Numbered from the stretch's first letter, positions 36,743 through 49,911 are shown. The stretch: 64,000 nucleotides of DNA from Impatiens glandulifera (GCF_907164915.1 NC_061863.1:38351382-38415381); one strand, 5' to 3'. The notes: generated by a model not told the origin, from the letters alone. Translations and numbers: made by a program.

Positions 36743-36875
36743 CTATCACACAGTGGCGGCGGAATCGTCGAAGATGAAGATGAAGAGAAGCAAAGGAAGC
36801 TTGGCCAGTGATATAATATTAGGTCATTTGTCTCTTCTCCCTCCGGATCAGTCCGCTCTCTACAAGTGTTTTTTC
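36743..36875 (-). other. Candidate 5'-UTR exon of the F-box copy (unit 2)
   Basis: A GC-richer island in AT-rich DNA, with pyrimidine-rich stretches on the minus strand and a donor-like GATAG|GTACTT at its 3' side. Copy at 57635-57770. Inferred only from composition, conservation and splice-like border. Confidence 0.35.
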
Positions 36876-38872
36876 TAAAAATATTTGATTAAATTTTTTT
36901 TCTAAAATATTATTGACTTTTATAAGAAATTTGACAAAAATAGATTGATAAAAATTAATTTCCATAAATCTAACACTTTTTTAAATATATCTTCAATCAA
37001 ATATTTTTTTTATTTTTAAGATAAATAAATTATATTTAATGTGTAAAATACTTCTCTCTATATTTAAATCATAACTTTCAATCCCTACTAATTTATTAGT
37101 TTAACTCTCTAAATCAATTTTATTTTAAATGTTAATGAATAAATATTATTTTATTTTAAATGTAAATGAAAGATTGATTCTATAACATACTTTTATATGT
37201 GGTTATTCATTGTATAAATACAATTATAATCATGAAATAAAATATGAAAAAATTATAAGGATTTTTTAACAAATAAAATATTATAATTAATAAATAAATT
37301 CTTCCAATTTAGGATAAAGAAAAATATTATTTTAATTCAAACTCATAAAAAGGTTGTCATTTTCTTCAAACACAATAGTTAGCCCAAATGTATATAGATG
37401 TAGAAATTTGAAAATGTATTGATATAAATAAATAAGCATACATTTGATGTACCCAATTATTTATGAGGATGGCTAAGAACTAAAAAATAGATATAAATTT
37501 AATCTTTACTATTGAACACATTAATTTAAAATTATTGATCCATTTAAAATGTTAATAAATGAGAAAATCAGACACATAATAAATAGAATTTCACACTATT
37601 GATCAGTTCAATTTTGAAAAACTTGTACAAGGTTAATTCTAAAATAAATTCAAACATAAAGCTTTTTATACTTATGTATGGTTATTGAACTTCAATTTAT
37701 CATCTTTTACTACATTACTTTTTTATTTATTAACAATATTTTTGTGTTAACTTCTTATTTCTTAACAATAATTTTGTGTTATTAAAAACACGTAAGAATG
37801 ATTATATTAATTTATTTATATATCAAAAGAATACAATCACAAAAACATGATCAATTTATGAAATATGAAAAATGAAACTACAAAAATAAAAATTATAAAA
37901 CACTAATAAACACTTTCAATATTCAAATAGTTATGTTCAAGAACGATAAATGTTTATTACAATTTATCACTTGCAAATTTATTCAAAAGAAAAAACATAT
38001 ATCTCAAAAAAATACATCAAACTAAAGACACAATTTTATAATTATTAAATTTAAGAACGTATACCCAACACACAATACCAATTAAGATTTTGACTTCTTT
38101 AATAATAGAGAAAACTATTTGAAATATATAAAAATTGAATTTTTAATGTAGCTCACAACTTATCAAATAAAATAAGTTAGATATTCAAATGTACAAATAT
38201 CATTTGTTTCCACTATTACATCGAAATATGTGAACATGCATAAAATTAAAATTAAGATTCAAATAGTATTAATTTCTTAATATATAAAAAATATAATAGA
38301 TTTAAAACGACTGAGAGAATGGATTATTTTTCTCTACAAAAAGAAAATATCACTTTCAATACAATTTACATACTAAAAATCAAACAAAACATATTACAAT
38401 ATATATAATATCTATTATATATATATATTGGTTAACTATTATTTCATTATCAATATTACTTCAACATATTTTAACCCACATTTAAAACTATTAATTTTCC
38501 TTCTGAATCCAAACTCTAATGAATTTAAATTTTAACTCCCATTAGCTAATATACATCATAATCCTAGTTAATATTTCCTTATTATAATTTAACCTTGGAC
38601 TATGTTCAAATTTACAATCCAAATATTATTCACTCAAAATGTTATTACCCCTACTTTTTATGTGTAACATCTAATTGAGATGCCAATCGAATCCTATATA
38701 TTATATATATAATTCTCCCTATTCATTATTTATTAATGTTAACAAAACATAAAAGTCATTGTGTTCTCCAATAAAAATTATTAAGTGATAAAATAATTAA
38801 GGATTTGTGATGAAGTACACTATCAATAACAAGACTAATCAAAACCTAAATAAAAAATTATAGGCCATACCA
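36876..38872. other. AT-rich intergenic DNA (unit 2)
   Basis: No gene or domain seen on either strand; very AT-rich with TATA runs near 38400-38430. Repeated at 58150-60157 with small indels. The contig ends at 38872. Confidence 0.6.
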
Positions 38873-39372
38873 NNNNNNNNNNNNNNNNNNNNNNNNNNNN
38901 NNNNNNNNNNNNNNNNNNNNNNNNNNNNNNNNNNNNNNNNNNNNNNNNNNNNNNNNNNNNNNNNNNNNNNNNNNNNNNNNNNNNNNNNNNNNNNNNNNNN
39001 NNNNNNNNNNNNNNNNNNNNNNNNNNNNNNNNNNNNNNNNNNNNNNNNNNNNNNNNNNNNNNNNNNNNNNNNNNNNNNNNNNNNNNNNNNNNNNNNNNNN
39101 NNNNNNNNNNNNNNNNNNNNNNNNNNNNNNNNNNNNNNNNNNNNNNNNNNNNNNNNNNNNNNNNNNNNNNNNNNNNNNNNNNNNNNNNNNNNNNNNNNNN
39201 NNNNNNNNNNNNNNNNNNNNNNNNNNNNNNNNNNNNNNNNNNNNNNNNNNNNNNNNNNNNNNNNNNNNNNNNNNNNNNNNNNNNNNNNNNNNNNNNNNNN
39301 NNNNNNNNNNNNNNNNNNNNNNNNNNNNNNNNNNNNNNNNNNNNNNNNNNNNNNNNNNNNNNNNNNNNNNNN
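38873..39372. other. Scaffold gap of exactly 500 N
   Basis: Placeholder gap. The left contig ends in sequence matching 60157, and the right contig starts in sequence matching 2073. By analogy with neighbouring units, about 2 kb of spacer plus the gypsy block could be missing here. Confidence 1.
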
Positions 39373-39770
39373 ATTCTCATCCGTGTCGTATTGTATTTTG
39401 ACTCGCTCAAAATATCATGAGCCTGGGTCCAATCGTGTTGTGTTAACTCGTGTCAATAAGTTTATTTGTTTCGTGGTAACTTGTGTCAATAAATTTATTC
39501 GTATCGTACTATCTCGTGTGCTTAAATTCGTGTCGTGTAATCTCAACTATAATTTGTCATCGTGTCGAATAGAAACCTGTTTTCAATTGTGTTTTTATAG
39601 TTCAAAAAAGTTTATGTTATTACGATCTGTCAGTATTAACATATTGGGAGTTGTAGTTGTTGCCTTGTCTAGTCTTGCCTGTCTACGGACCAGACTAGAG
39701 ACAGTTGGGATTAATCATATTAATTCGTGTTCAAATTCATTTTTCTTGTTGTGTTAATTATATATATATA
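39373..39770. repeat. GTGTCGT-rich interspersed repeat (unit 3)
   Basis: Copy of 2073-2465, cut on the left by the gap. One five-base word (TATCG near 2238) is absent here. Class undetermined. Confidence 0.5.
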
Positions 39771-41170
39771 TATCTTCTTCTAGCCTATAAGTAACAAGAT
39801 ATAGATATCTCCAACCTTTTTGAGAGGTTCTAGAATCGAACGCGCCATACAACAAGTTCCGTGCCTAGTGAAATGTTTAATTTATATTATTATTATTATT
39901 ATTAAAATAAAATATATAATTTTATTATTTATTTAATTAATTTGTATTCAATATTAATTACATATTATATTATATTATTATATATATTTATTAGAGTGAT
40001 GATAGATAATGTTTTAAACTACCCATTATGTATCAACTATCCAAAAACGAATGTAACTACTTAAATGTATTGAAAGAAATTTAAAATTATTATTCAATAT
40101 ATATATATATATAGATATGATTGTTGAGATTAATTATTTTTATATATTTGTAAATTATATTGTTAATAAATGTTTAGAAATATGATTATTAATTTATTTA
40201 TTTTAATTTAAAAACTTAAATTAATTAAATTAACTAATAATATGTAATCAATTATTATTAATATTTAGGAAAAATATTAAAATTAATAAATCAGCAATTT
40301 AATTGAGCATCTTAAATCATATGTGATCGGAATATGATTGTGATTATAAGCACTAAAAATCTACATATAATCCCAAAAAAAACTCTTCATTCAGTTTCTT
40401 TAGAAAACTCTATGTTCGAAAATTTCAAACTCGATTTGCTTGTCAAGAATCTCTTTTTTAATAAAACATTATTTTAAAAGATTTTTTTAATGATCCTTGA
40501 CAACTTTTGAAATTAATCATAAATAATTAATTTAGGCTTTAATTTTAAATAATTCAGATATTTACAGTAATTATAATTTGATTTTTTAGAATTTTTTTGT
40601 TTAAATTTAAAATAATTAATTTAAAATATTATTTATTTTGAAACAGAGTCACTAAATTATTTTTGAAAATCTATAAAAAAAAAAGACATATGTATAAAAA
40701 TGTATTGGTTATAGTTTCTTTTAGTTTGTAGTTTGGTGATACTAAGGAAACGGTCTTTGCGCTTCATCCTCTGTAACTGTTTTAAAAACAGTCTCTACTT
40801 ATAAATTTGGGTTTTGAAAAATGGTTTTATAACATTTTATTTTTACAGATTATTCTTCCAGTCCTAAACTTGCATAAGGTTTGTACGTTATTTAAAAATT
40901 TGTAAAAACAAATATTTAAATGCTAGTACATGTTGCTGATGATAACTTAGGGAGGAATGTACTTGAAGATTGTTAACGGATCATCGATCTTTATGCTTAT
41001 TAACAAACATGCTTACAACAGAATCATGTACGAACGATTTCTCATACATATAGAAATATAGAGTTTTGACGGAATCATATACAAATAATGTTTAATTTGA
41101 ACTTTCTATATTTTAATATTCACAAGTTTTTATATTGTCTAGTTGTTAAATTTTAGGATTAGAAATTAAT
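39771..41170. other. AT-rich spacer left of the LINE (unit 3)
   Basis: Contains (ATT)n and (AT)n runs near 39890 and 40095. 39808-40215 matches 21726-22087; 40216-41170 has no counterpart in the other units because they are deleted there. No gene seen. Confidence 0.55.
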
Positions 41171-41989
41171 CCTAAAATCATTTCTAACATCTGGACCGAC
41201 AAAATTCATGAAGGTATGAGCTGGTCTCTAAAAATGATTCTCAAATTAAGAAGCGATATTGCAGATCTTTATGACATCCGACTAGGGAACGGGAAAAACA
41301 CTATATTCGGCACGACCCCTGGTTCGAAAACTAGCCTATCATCCACAAGGAGGAGTTTTAAGGGACTGCACATAAGCGAAAATCAGAGACATTAAAGACG
41401 GGAATTAGGACTCACTCTTGAGAAGAAATCCAGAAGGATAGAGGATACTTGATCATATAAGTAACATACAACTACACGACAGACCGGATATTCATGAATG
41501 GAAAACTGAGGAAAATGAGATGTTGGTATCGAAGAAAACATGGGAGGTAACCCAGGAAAAAGCGCAGAAAGTAGAATGGGCTCCTCTTGTATGGTCAACG
41601 AAGATTATCCCTAGACACCAGTTCTTCCTATGGCTCGCCTTTTGGGAAAGACTTAACACTCGTGATGGTATTAGTAAGTATAGGAGCATCCCGGACACGA
41701 GCTATCTTCTATGTAGAGGAAATGAAGAAACCATAGATCACCTATTCGGGAGCTGCTGTATTGTTTTAGAGCTTTGGGACAGATTCTATAAAAACATGGA
41801 GCTGATCAGTTTCCCGAGCAAATGGAATGAAATCAAAGATGCAACACTACTCAAACCCAAGGGAAATAGATTTGCAACAAGCGTGTTCAAGTGCGGCTTA
41901 GGAGCAGTGGTGTATAACATTTAGAAAGAACGAAATGTAAGGGTATATGACAGAACCCGTAGGAGCGTTGAAGAGTTATAGAAAGATAT
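41171..41989 (+). pseudogene. LINE (non-LTR retrotransposon) 3' ORF fragment, interrupted by the LTR element
   Basis: Decayed end of a plant LINE. MSWSLKMILKLRSDIADLYD, then IRLGNGKNTIF and DPWFE, mark the stretch after RT. The open frame from 41520 (TKIIPRHQFFLWLAFWERLNTRDG, then LCRGNEETIDHLFGSC) is the RT zinc-binding domain (zf-RVT). TAG codons at 41922 and 41979 replace tryptophan codons usual at these places (IW-KERN, ELW-KD). The frame is cut at GATAT (41985-41989) by the LTR element and continues at 51652 with VSDCSALAGT. Upstream RT and endonuclease are missing. Confidence 0.8.
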
Positions 41990-43591
41990 TGTTGGGTCAA
42001 ATTATTTTGACCAAATATCAAAGTAGTTTGACTTTTGGAATTTTGATGATGAATGTATATCAAACTCAATCTATGTGTGTAATTGCTTTTGGTGCAGGTG
42101 CATAAAAAACAGGTTATATTAGACTTGGTCTTAATGAGGTTCATTAGACCAATTTGGCATTAGATGCACGAAGTTAGACGTGAAGTCTAACTAGTTGAGT
42201 TAGATGTGCAGTCTAACACACGTAGTTAGACGTGCAGTCTAACTAGCGAAGTTAGATGTGCAGTCTAACTAGCAGAGTTAGACGTGCAGTTTAACTAGCG
42301 GAGTTAGACATACAATCTAACTAGTTGAGTTAGACGTGCAGTCTAACACACAGAGTTAGACGTGCAGTCTAACTAGTTGAGTTAAACGTGCAGTTTAACA
42401 CACGGAGTTAGACGTGCAGTCTAACTAGTGAAGTTAGACGTGCAGTCTAACTAGTTGAGTTAGAAGTGCAGTCTAAGTAGTGAAAGTTAGACGTGTAGTC
42501 TAACTCCTTCAGATTAGTCTGAAGTGAAATGTAATTAGACGTGAGGTCTAATGGAAAGAGAAAGTTAGACGTGCAATCTAACTAGTGAAAGTTAGACGTG
42601 CAGTCTAACTCTTTCAGATTAGTCTGAAGTGAACTGTAATTAGACGTGAAGTCTAATCCCATTAGACCAGGTGGTCTAATGAATCTTGTTATTAGACGGG
42701 GATGTCTAATTTCATTAGACGGGGACGTCTAATTTCATTAGACGATGTCCTCTCAGTGAAATACGTCTAATGTCATGCTTAAGCAGATGCTTGAAGCTAG
42801 CACCCGCCTACTTATGTTCTCTAGATGTACACTACTCCTACTCCACTTTCCTATGAAGATCAGTACGACAGCAAGTTGTAACCAATTGATTAATGCCACG
42901 TAAGTAAATATTCTTCCCACTACTTGTTTTTGCAGGAATATCCTATAAGAATATTTGGCGCACTACCAGATTAGTACGTACACGATCTTTGTACTCAGAG
43001 TCTACTGTGTACTATGGAGGCGTTCCAATGGAAGCTCGCCACGTGTCATTATGAAGATTCGACCGTTGGTACCTGCTCTTATTTAAAGATCCTCAAGGAC
43101 AACGGAAGAATCATCGATCTATCGATACTTATATTATTCTATCTTAACTTCAGCTGATTTCTTGCTTTTCTTATGTGTTATTTAAGAGAGTGTTAGAATC
43201 AAAACATTGTATTAGCTGAGTGATATTCTTCATATTGTAAGTTGAATACAGTCTGTTCTGTTCAACAGTGTGCTAGTCGTGCGACTGTATTTGATTATTT
43301 GAAAGTAAGTGAATCCTTCCGGTGGTTGGAAGAACGGGTGACGTAGGAGAGTTAACTATGAACATTCATTAACAAATTAATGTGTTGTTCCTTTCTGTCA
43401 TCTTTTCATTCTTGGTTCTTAGCTTCAAACTCAAGCAAACATTTCTGCACTTGAATCGTTCAAGAGTTTGCAAGAGGTTGCGCAGAATAGAAAGTGATTT
43501 AAATCCCTAACAATATTTTTATCAAATCATTTTTCTGAAGTCGTTATCAATCACCAGACCCCCGTCTCTATTGATTACGCCGATCATATCA
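41990..43591 (+). repeat. 5' LTR of the complete element
   Basis: 1,602 bp, TGTTGGGTC to CATATCA. U3 array at 42173-42754 with fewer units than the 3' LTR (a duplicated TTAGACGGGGA.GTCTAA unit near 42695-42735 is unique to it). TATTTAAA at 43080-43087. In the 280 bp around 42790-43070 I counted about two dozen differences from the 3' LTR. Confidence 0.88.
42173..42754 (+). repeat. TTAGAC hairpin array in the 5' LTR
   Basis: 26-bp units of GTTAGACGTGCAGTCTAAC plus a 7-nt linker, with looser variants at the right end. Confidence 0.88.
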
Positions 43592-43593
43592 AT

Positions 43594-43605
43594 TGGTATA
43601 AAAGC
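43594..43605 (+). other. Primer binding site (tRNA-Met type)
   Basis: TGGTATAAAAGC, two bases after the LTR, matches the common plant initiator-Met primer site TGGTATCAGAGC at 10 of 12 positions. Confidence 0.7.
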
Positions 43606-43634
43606 TCTGTTTTTGTTCTCAAGCTTTTCCAAGA

Positions 43635-45434
43635 ATGTCGACCATAACCAAAGATGTCAGTGCTACCGCTATTCCCACTTTCTCTAGGGAAAACTACATC
43701 GTGTGGAAAAAGAGAGTCTGTGCACACCTCTCTTCTCTCCATGACGACATGTGGAGTGTCATCACAGATGGTCCTATCAAGATCGATAATAAGAAATCCG
43801 AATGGACCAGTGAAGAAAAGAGGAAGAACAACCTCAACAACATGGCTCTTGATGTTCTGTATAGATCTCTCGATGACAGCATGTTCAACTATATTATCGA
43901 GTGCGATACTGCTAAAGAGGTCTGGGACAGACTTACCCAACTCTGTGAGGGCAACGAGCAAATCAAGGAAAACAAGATCATGGTTTCCACTCAACAGTTT
44001 GACAGTTTCAAGATGCGTCCTAGATAAACAATGAACGAGTTCGACACCAGATTCAGTCAGATTGTCTCTTCCTTATCTATCATTGGCAAGACCTATAGAA
44101 ACAGGGAACTTGCTATTAAGGTCATGTGTGCTCTTCCAAGGGAATGAGACATAAAGACGATGGTTATGAGGGAATCCAAAGATCTTAACAAGATCTCTCT
44201 CTTCGACTTGTTTACTAATCTCAAGGTCTACGAGTTCGAGCTGAACTGTATGATTGAAGAAGATCAATCCACATCCATTATTATTTCCAAAGCGCTTATG
44301 ACTGTTGATGAGCCACCTGCTTCTACTAATGTGAAGATGACGGCACAACAACTGAGCAGGGATGCCATGTCTCTCTTCGTGAAGAAGTTTGGAGACTTCA
44401 TGAAGAAGAGCAACCCTAACTCAAGCTCTTCAAATTCCAATGATAATAAGAAATCAAAGGCTAATGTTAAATGTTATAACTTTGGTATTGCAGGTCATTA
44501 CCAATCAGAATGTCGGAAGCCTAAGTATGAAGATAAGAAGGATGATGAAAAGGAGCTGAAGGCTTTTATGGAAGGAGATGGGAAGAACAGACGAAGCATA
44601 TGTGACTCTTACTTCTCAGCCAGTGATAGTGATGACGAAGAAGTGACCTGCTTCATGGCAATAGAAGATAAAGAAGATACTTAGGAAACTAAGGTATTCG
44701 ACTTCTCTTCTGAAAATTTTTCAAGGGAACAATTGGTAGATGCACTAAATGACATGGTCATAGAGTACAGAAAGCTAGCAGAATCCCTAAATGAAACAAA
44801 ATCATCACCTGAAGCATCTCATCCAGTTTTATCTCAAACTTTTGAATCAAATGTTTTTGAAAAGGAAGTTGCAGAGATTTCATCTGAGAATAAGATGCTC
44901 AAAGAACAGATTCAAACTATTTCTGATGAAAACAAGAGGTTAAACTATGTTGTCAGTGCATGGATAAGGTCTGGAGAAGCTGTCAAATATCAGATCAGCA
45001 TATTAAAACCTGCTGGATCTAGATCCGGTCTAGAATTTGATGGCAATGACTCAAACCTGTCGTGCAAAAAGTCAAACTCATCGAATAACAAGCTTAAGCC
45101 TATAAGTTTTGTTAAAGGAAGTTTGACTGATATTGAATCTAATCCCATTCGTGAAGAAATAGCTTTTAAGATTGAAATAATTTATGTTCCACCGACTGTT
45201 AGCTGGCTGAAAAATAAGTTAGAAGCAGCTAACAGGTCTGGCAACCTAAAACCTAACTCAAAGTCAAGGAATTTAAAAAGAAAGTCTTCTTCAAAAGCTA
45301 ATGGATCAGTTCCTAGCAGGAAGTCGTCTGCTAAGTCAAAATCATACGCATTAATCACAACACAGAATGAGAAATCCATTAGAATATCTCAGATATGGAT
45401 TCCTAAGGGACTAATTGATCGAGGACCCAATTGA
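43635..45434 (+). pseudogene. Ty1/copia-type gag of the complete element
   Basis: Starts MSTITKDVSATAIPTFSREN. The N-terminal IPTFSRENYIVWKKRV block is the DUF4219-like start and the following helix-rich part is the UBN2/Retrotran_gag_2 domain of copia Gag. A zinc knuckle lies at 44472-44513, but its second cysteine is phenylalanine (CYNFGIAGHYQSEC, Phe codon 44481-44483). The C-terminal part (44733-45434) is Lys/Ser-rich with a short coiled-coil-like segment and ends GLIDRGPN. All in one frame, broken by TAA at 44025, TGA at 44145 and TAG at 44682. No protease or integrase follows. Gag would form the particle that packages element RNA; this copy cannot be full length. Confidence 0.82.
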
Positions 45435-46422
45435 AGATGGGTACTAGAGTTTGTAAATAGTTTCTTATGTAGGTGATGCAGGAGGGCTGCAGGAAGGAAG
45501 CATGGAGAATACTCTTTTGAGTATACATTTCAGAAGATCAACAATGGTCGTTGCCATTCCAGAAGATTAAATGTTTTTCTGTGTTTTTGTATTAAAATAC
45601 TTTTGGTCCGAAGGACCTCAAAACATTTGTTTATTCATTTTGTACATGCACAATATGAGAGGGAGAAATTATTTTGAATATAAAGATACTCTCAGACAAA
45701 AGGCCTTAATCGGTCTATTAGACGAGGTCGTCTAAAGGCAGAGGCATGTACTTAGACGTAATTTTGCTCACAATCTATGCATCTAAGTCTATATGTTTTG
45801 GTTTAAAACCTGCGCGGTTAGACGTAGACGTCTAATAGACGTTAACCGTTTTTACGTCAAGAGCAAGTGGATGCTCACGTCTAATCAAACACACGTCTAA
45901 TACGTGTTGTTCATGCGTAATTAGACGTACACTTCTACTAAACATTAGACACATATTTATGACACGTGATTAGACGCTTGTGTCTAATAGACTCATGCGT
46001 CTAATAGACGTTTAGTTGTCTTAGATGAGTGAAGTAAGAAAAACGTTTAACAACGTGTGTATTAGACCGATCAAGGACAACTGTCCCACGTGAGAAGACA
46101 TCTAATTTTTCCCGCTCAAAAATAAAAACAGTCATCTCCTAATAATATGAAGACACGTGTCTTTCAATGTTGAGAGAGATTGACTAATATACCCTCAATA
46201 TAATGATTACTCTTTGGAAAGGACGTCTAAAAATTAATTGATGGGACATACCCCTAGGAAAAACGACGGTTATCCTATATGACTTTTGATAGCCTATATA
46301 AGGATAGTTTTGCATGAGATTGAAAGTTTCTTTCACTCAAGATTTCTAAGAACCCTAGATTTCTCTGATTTTCTCTCTCAAAAACTCTTGTTCTTTGTGT
46401 GTCTGTTCGCATTCTTCTAAAA
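45435..46422 (+). promoter_or_regulatory. Internal promoter region with TTAGAC palindromes (unit 3)
   Basis: Equivalent of 3392-4375. The 19-nt word is at 45717-45735; other TTAGACGT/ACGTCTAA words run to about 46230. G-box-like CACGTG elements lie near 46088 and 46155. TATATAA is at 46295-46301, then about 120 bp of TC-rich leader before the ATG at 46423. All three copies keep the TATA box and leader. Confidence 0.6.
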
Positions 46423-49400
46423 ATGGGAAACAAGAGAATCACGCTCGGTCAGTGTACTTTGCAGGTGGATTTTCCTTCCGTTTACACGTTTGATCAACCA
46501 GAGGTGGTCGAAATGTTCAGATCCCTCGAGTATTCCGGTCTAGGAAATTATCTGGGAAGGCCTTTCATCTTCCACGAGAAGGATGTGAGGAAGTTCTTCA
46601 AGTCTGCAACAATGGTGAATGATTCTATTATAGCAACTGTTAACGGAACAGAAATCTCATTCAACGAGGCGGTATATGCGGAGTTCTTTGAACTTCCATT
46701 AGAAGGGCATACGTTCAACTAATATCTGTCAGCGACGATGATGGAGGAAATGAAGATGGTCTTTTATGTCGATGGCTCGGCGATTCGACTCAATGGAAGT
46801 AAGAAGGCTCTCAAACCACAGTTCATTTTGCTGAATGATGTGGTGGCGAAAGCACTTCAGGGGAAGGCGGGTTCATTCAATCTCTACTGTCAAGATCGGT
46901 TTGACTATATGTCTGCCATTTCAAAGGGGATTCAGGTCAACTGGGCCTTAACGCTATTCCAGAACCTCTGCTTTTAAATTAACCAGGAGAGCATTAACTT
47001 TGCTGCTCAAATAAGTCGTCTATTGGATAATTTGGGGATCCCGATGGAGGATTCCGAACTAATTAACCCGACCAGGGTGTACACTGTCTTCATAGTCGTA
47101 AACACCCTAGTAAGAATGAAGAACAACAATGAGTCTCTTTCCGGAGCCTCGAGTTAACAGACAGTAGGAAGTTCTGTTACCCGATCAAAACATCCAGTGG
47201 CTTCTTTCCTGTTATTAGGAGCAAAACGAACCAAAACGGTGAACGAGTCTGAGGATAGCTCTACCAGCCTTAAGAACTCATCGAAGAAGGATTCTGGAAT
47301 CGTAGAATCCAAAGTCAAGCAAGGTTTAGTCGAACTTGCCACAATTCTCATGTCTCCCTTGTCTCCGCTGCCAGTCAGTTGCGGAGATCATCAAGGTCAT
47401 CTATTTCTAAAGGTGAAAAGTCAAAGGCGCCTCATGCGTCTAAATCGATGAAAGCCTCATCGAAGGTAACCTCTTCTCAATACCTGGCCGATGTACCCAA
47501 ATTTAAAGTTCCTGAGATGGAACAAGAAAAATATGTTTTTATTCCTAAAAAGGAATCTGCTGTCGGGCCAACTATTGAACCAGTTGGTCCAACTACTAAA
47601 ATTCTGAACAGGGTTGCATCTCCTGTTCATCAACCTGATCTTGTAGCCGCGGGTGCTACAGAACGTACTGAACCAGAGCAAGGCGATGTTCCTACCTTTG
47701 TTGCTGGTGGTGAACCTGAAAAGGTTAAGTCTATGCTATTGGAACTTCCTCACATTCCAAACCTTGTTCCAACGGAGTCTTTAGTGGGTGGAAAGATTGT
47801 TCTAGCAGAACCCGCACCAGGACATATCGTAAAACCGTTGACTGCTCATGAAATCATGCGTTCTGCAAGACAATCTGCTGGAATTGTGTTTGGAGAACCA
47901 TGACCCTTTCCAAAGCCACCAAAGTGATCAAAAAAGGGAAGAATATTGTTTCAAACATTGATGAAGAAGTTTTGGAGGCAACGTGTATTGTTGACCTCAT
48001 GATGGATCAGGCCAAAGCTGCTGCTGCTGAGAAGATAGAGATCTTCGATACTTGGGTACTGAACATAATGTCTATCAAGTACACCGGAGTCATCAAAGGT
48101 AAAGGGATAATCAGTCAATGGAGGGAGCTAGTCAAAAATGAGAAAAAGGTCTTGAAGTGGGCTAAGACTTCAGAAGTGTATGATGCCCTTAAGAGAAAAG
48201 ATCTGGTGGAAGCGAACTTGAGAGGAAGAACTCACTTTCCTATTCTCGAGGCAAGAAAAGCCAACTTCAATCCCATTGAGAAAGGTGCTGAAGCAGAAGA
48301 AAAGGCTTTGAAGAGGTTGGACGAGATTATGGAGAACTATAGCTTAGTGGTTACTCGGTACGTTGATGGAGCAAGTTGCTAAGAAGCTAGCCCATTCGGT
48401 AGTTCCTTAGATGAAGATGATCAAATGGACTTATTTAATGATGTTACAGATAAAGATAAGCAAGATGCTGCTCATCTGATCGAACTTGGAAGTCTTTCTT
48501 CAGAAGAGAATCATTTAAAGGCTCAACCCTCTATTGAGCAAGCCGAAGAACCTATTCAGTCAAATCCATCTAAAGAAAAAGAAGAAGTGATTCAAGAGCC
48601 TGCTCAAGCTCTTTAAAATAATGCTGATCAAGAGCCTGTTCAAGCTCTTATATCAAAAGAAAGAGATGTTGTTGAAGAGCCTGTTCAAGCTCTTGTAACT
48701 CATGAAGAAGAGGTGGTGAAATCTCCTGCTGTCAGAACAGAGGGATCTGAAGAAAAAGAGGCTGAAGTCAGTCAGCCTGAGATTATCAGATTAGAGGGGG
48801 AACCCTAAAAAAGAAAAAGAAGCTGAGAGTAGTTCCTCATCTAAGGGGGAACAAGATCAGAATGCTTAAACTTTCAAGCCTCTACTATTTTCCAATATCA
48901 TTGCTGCAAATGTTTTTGTGAACATTCTTAATACTCTTCACAATTCAGGTAACTTTCTCGAAAGGATTAACATGGAAGAGAAGGAGTTGGAAGAAGAAGA
49001 TCAAAATAAATCTGATGGTGAATCAGGGGAGGATGAACCTGAGCAGTCCATACAAGTTCATACCAACTTCAGTCCAATTCAGACCATGGCAGCATATTCG
49101 CAAAATAATTCATCTAATGAAGGATCTTCAGCTGACGGAACAAAGCTCATGAAGTCGATGTAAACAACAATGCTTCAGAATAATGTGGCAGTTATGCAAT
49201 CCAACATGTCAAAATTTATGGAAGCCCAGAAGGAAGACAAGAAGAACTTTGATGATCTTGTCAAAACCCATAAAGAGTTGGAGCTAACATTGAAGAAAAA
49301 CACATATGAGGTTGAAGACTCCAATACGAATTTTGGAAGGTTTGAAAAGAAACTCTTCAATCGACAATCCGAAATGATGATCCTTGAAAGACAGATAAAT

Positions 49401-49862
49401 CTTGATAATCAAAGAGAGGTTATGGAAGCAATGGGCTTGATTCAGAATCAGCTGGATAAAATTCAAGGCAGCATGAGAAGAACATATGCTGAAAGACTGG
49501 AGTATGATGACTCTATCGCAAGGAAATTTCAAGCTGAAGAGAATGCGAAAGATGATGCTGAGAAAGAGCAGAATACCATTACTCAAGGAAATGATGTTAG
49601 AGACAGAAGAGGTGACAATGTAACAACCAGAACCAGATCTAAGCGAATGCCAACAAATGATGAAAACCCAAGGCCAACTAAAAGAGGCGGAAGTCGAAGC
49701 GGTGGTGATCACGGAAGCCGAAGCAGCGGTGATCGCGGAGGTTTGGCTTTCTTATGTTTTTGGCTTTCTAAAACATGGTTTCTGAATATTGGTGTTCTTG
49801 AAAAGTGTTTATGTAAGATGGATAAACAAGTTTTACTTCTTATCTATATGATGAATGCGTAA
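46423..49862 (+). pseudogene. ORF2 of the complete element
   Basis: Best-preserved N-terminus of the three copies (MGNKRITLGQCTLQVDFPSV, 99 codons to TAA at 46720). The same frame continues past TAA at 46720, 46975 and 47155, then a +1-type shift near 47375 leads into the open stretch 47379-47903. There a CGA to TGA change (47901) and a missing C at about 47919 end it. The pieces 47900-48382 and 48425-48616, the coiled-coil-like 48918-49163 and 49170 onwards follow, with TAA at 49161. About 190 bp are deleted at 49742, removing the GDRGGRSSG repeats and joining the frame to what is 3' untranslated sequence in unit 1. Function unknown; the family name rests on recall. Confidence 0.72.
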
Positions 49863-49897
49863 TTCGTTATCTAGGTAAAGGTTTTAATATCATCAGC

Positions 49898-49910
49898 AAA
49901 AAAGGGGAAA
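49898..49910 (+). other. Polypurine tract (unit 3)
   Basis: AAAAAAGGGGAAA, one base before the 3' LTR start at 49912. Confidence 0.82.
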
Positions 49911-49911
49911 T

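Noticed and set aside
36541..36878. Three overlapping 60-codon frames at the candidate 5'-UTR exon
   Set aside because: Short, in conflicting frames, with no domain, and disrupted in the unit 3 copy.
43584..44351. Overlapping frames on both strands within gag
   Set aside because: Shadows of the gag frame, which alone shows the copia Gag motifs.
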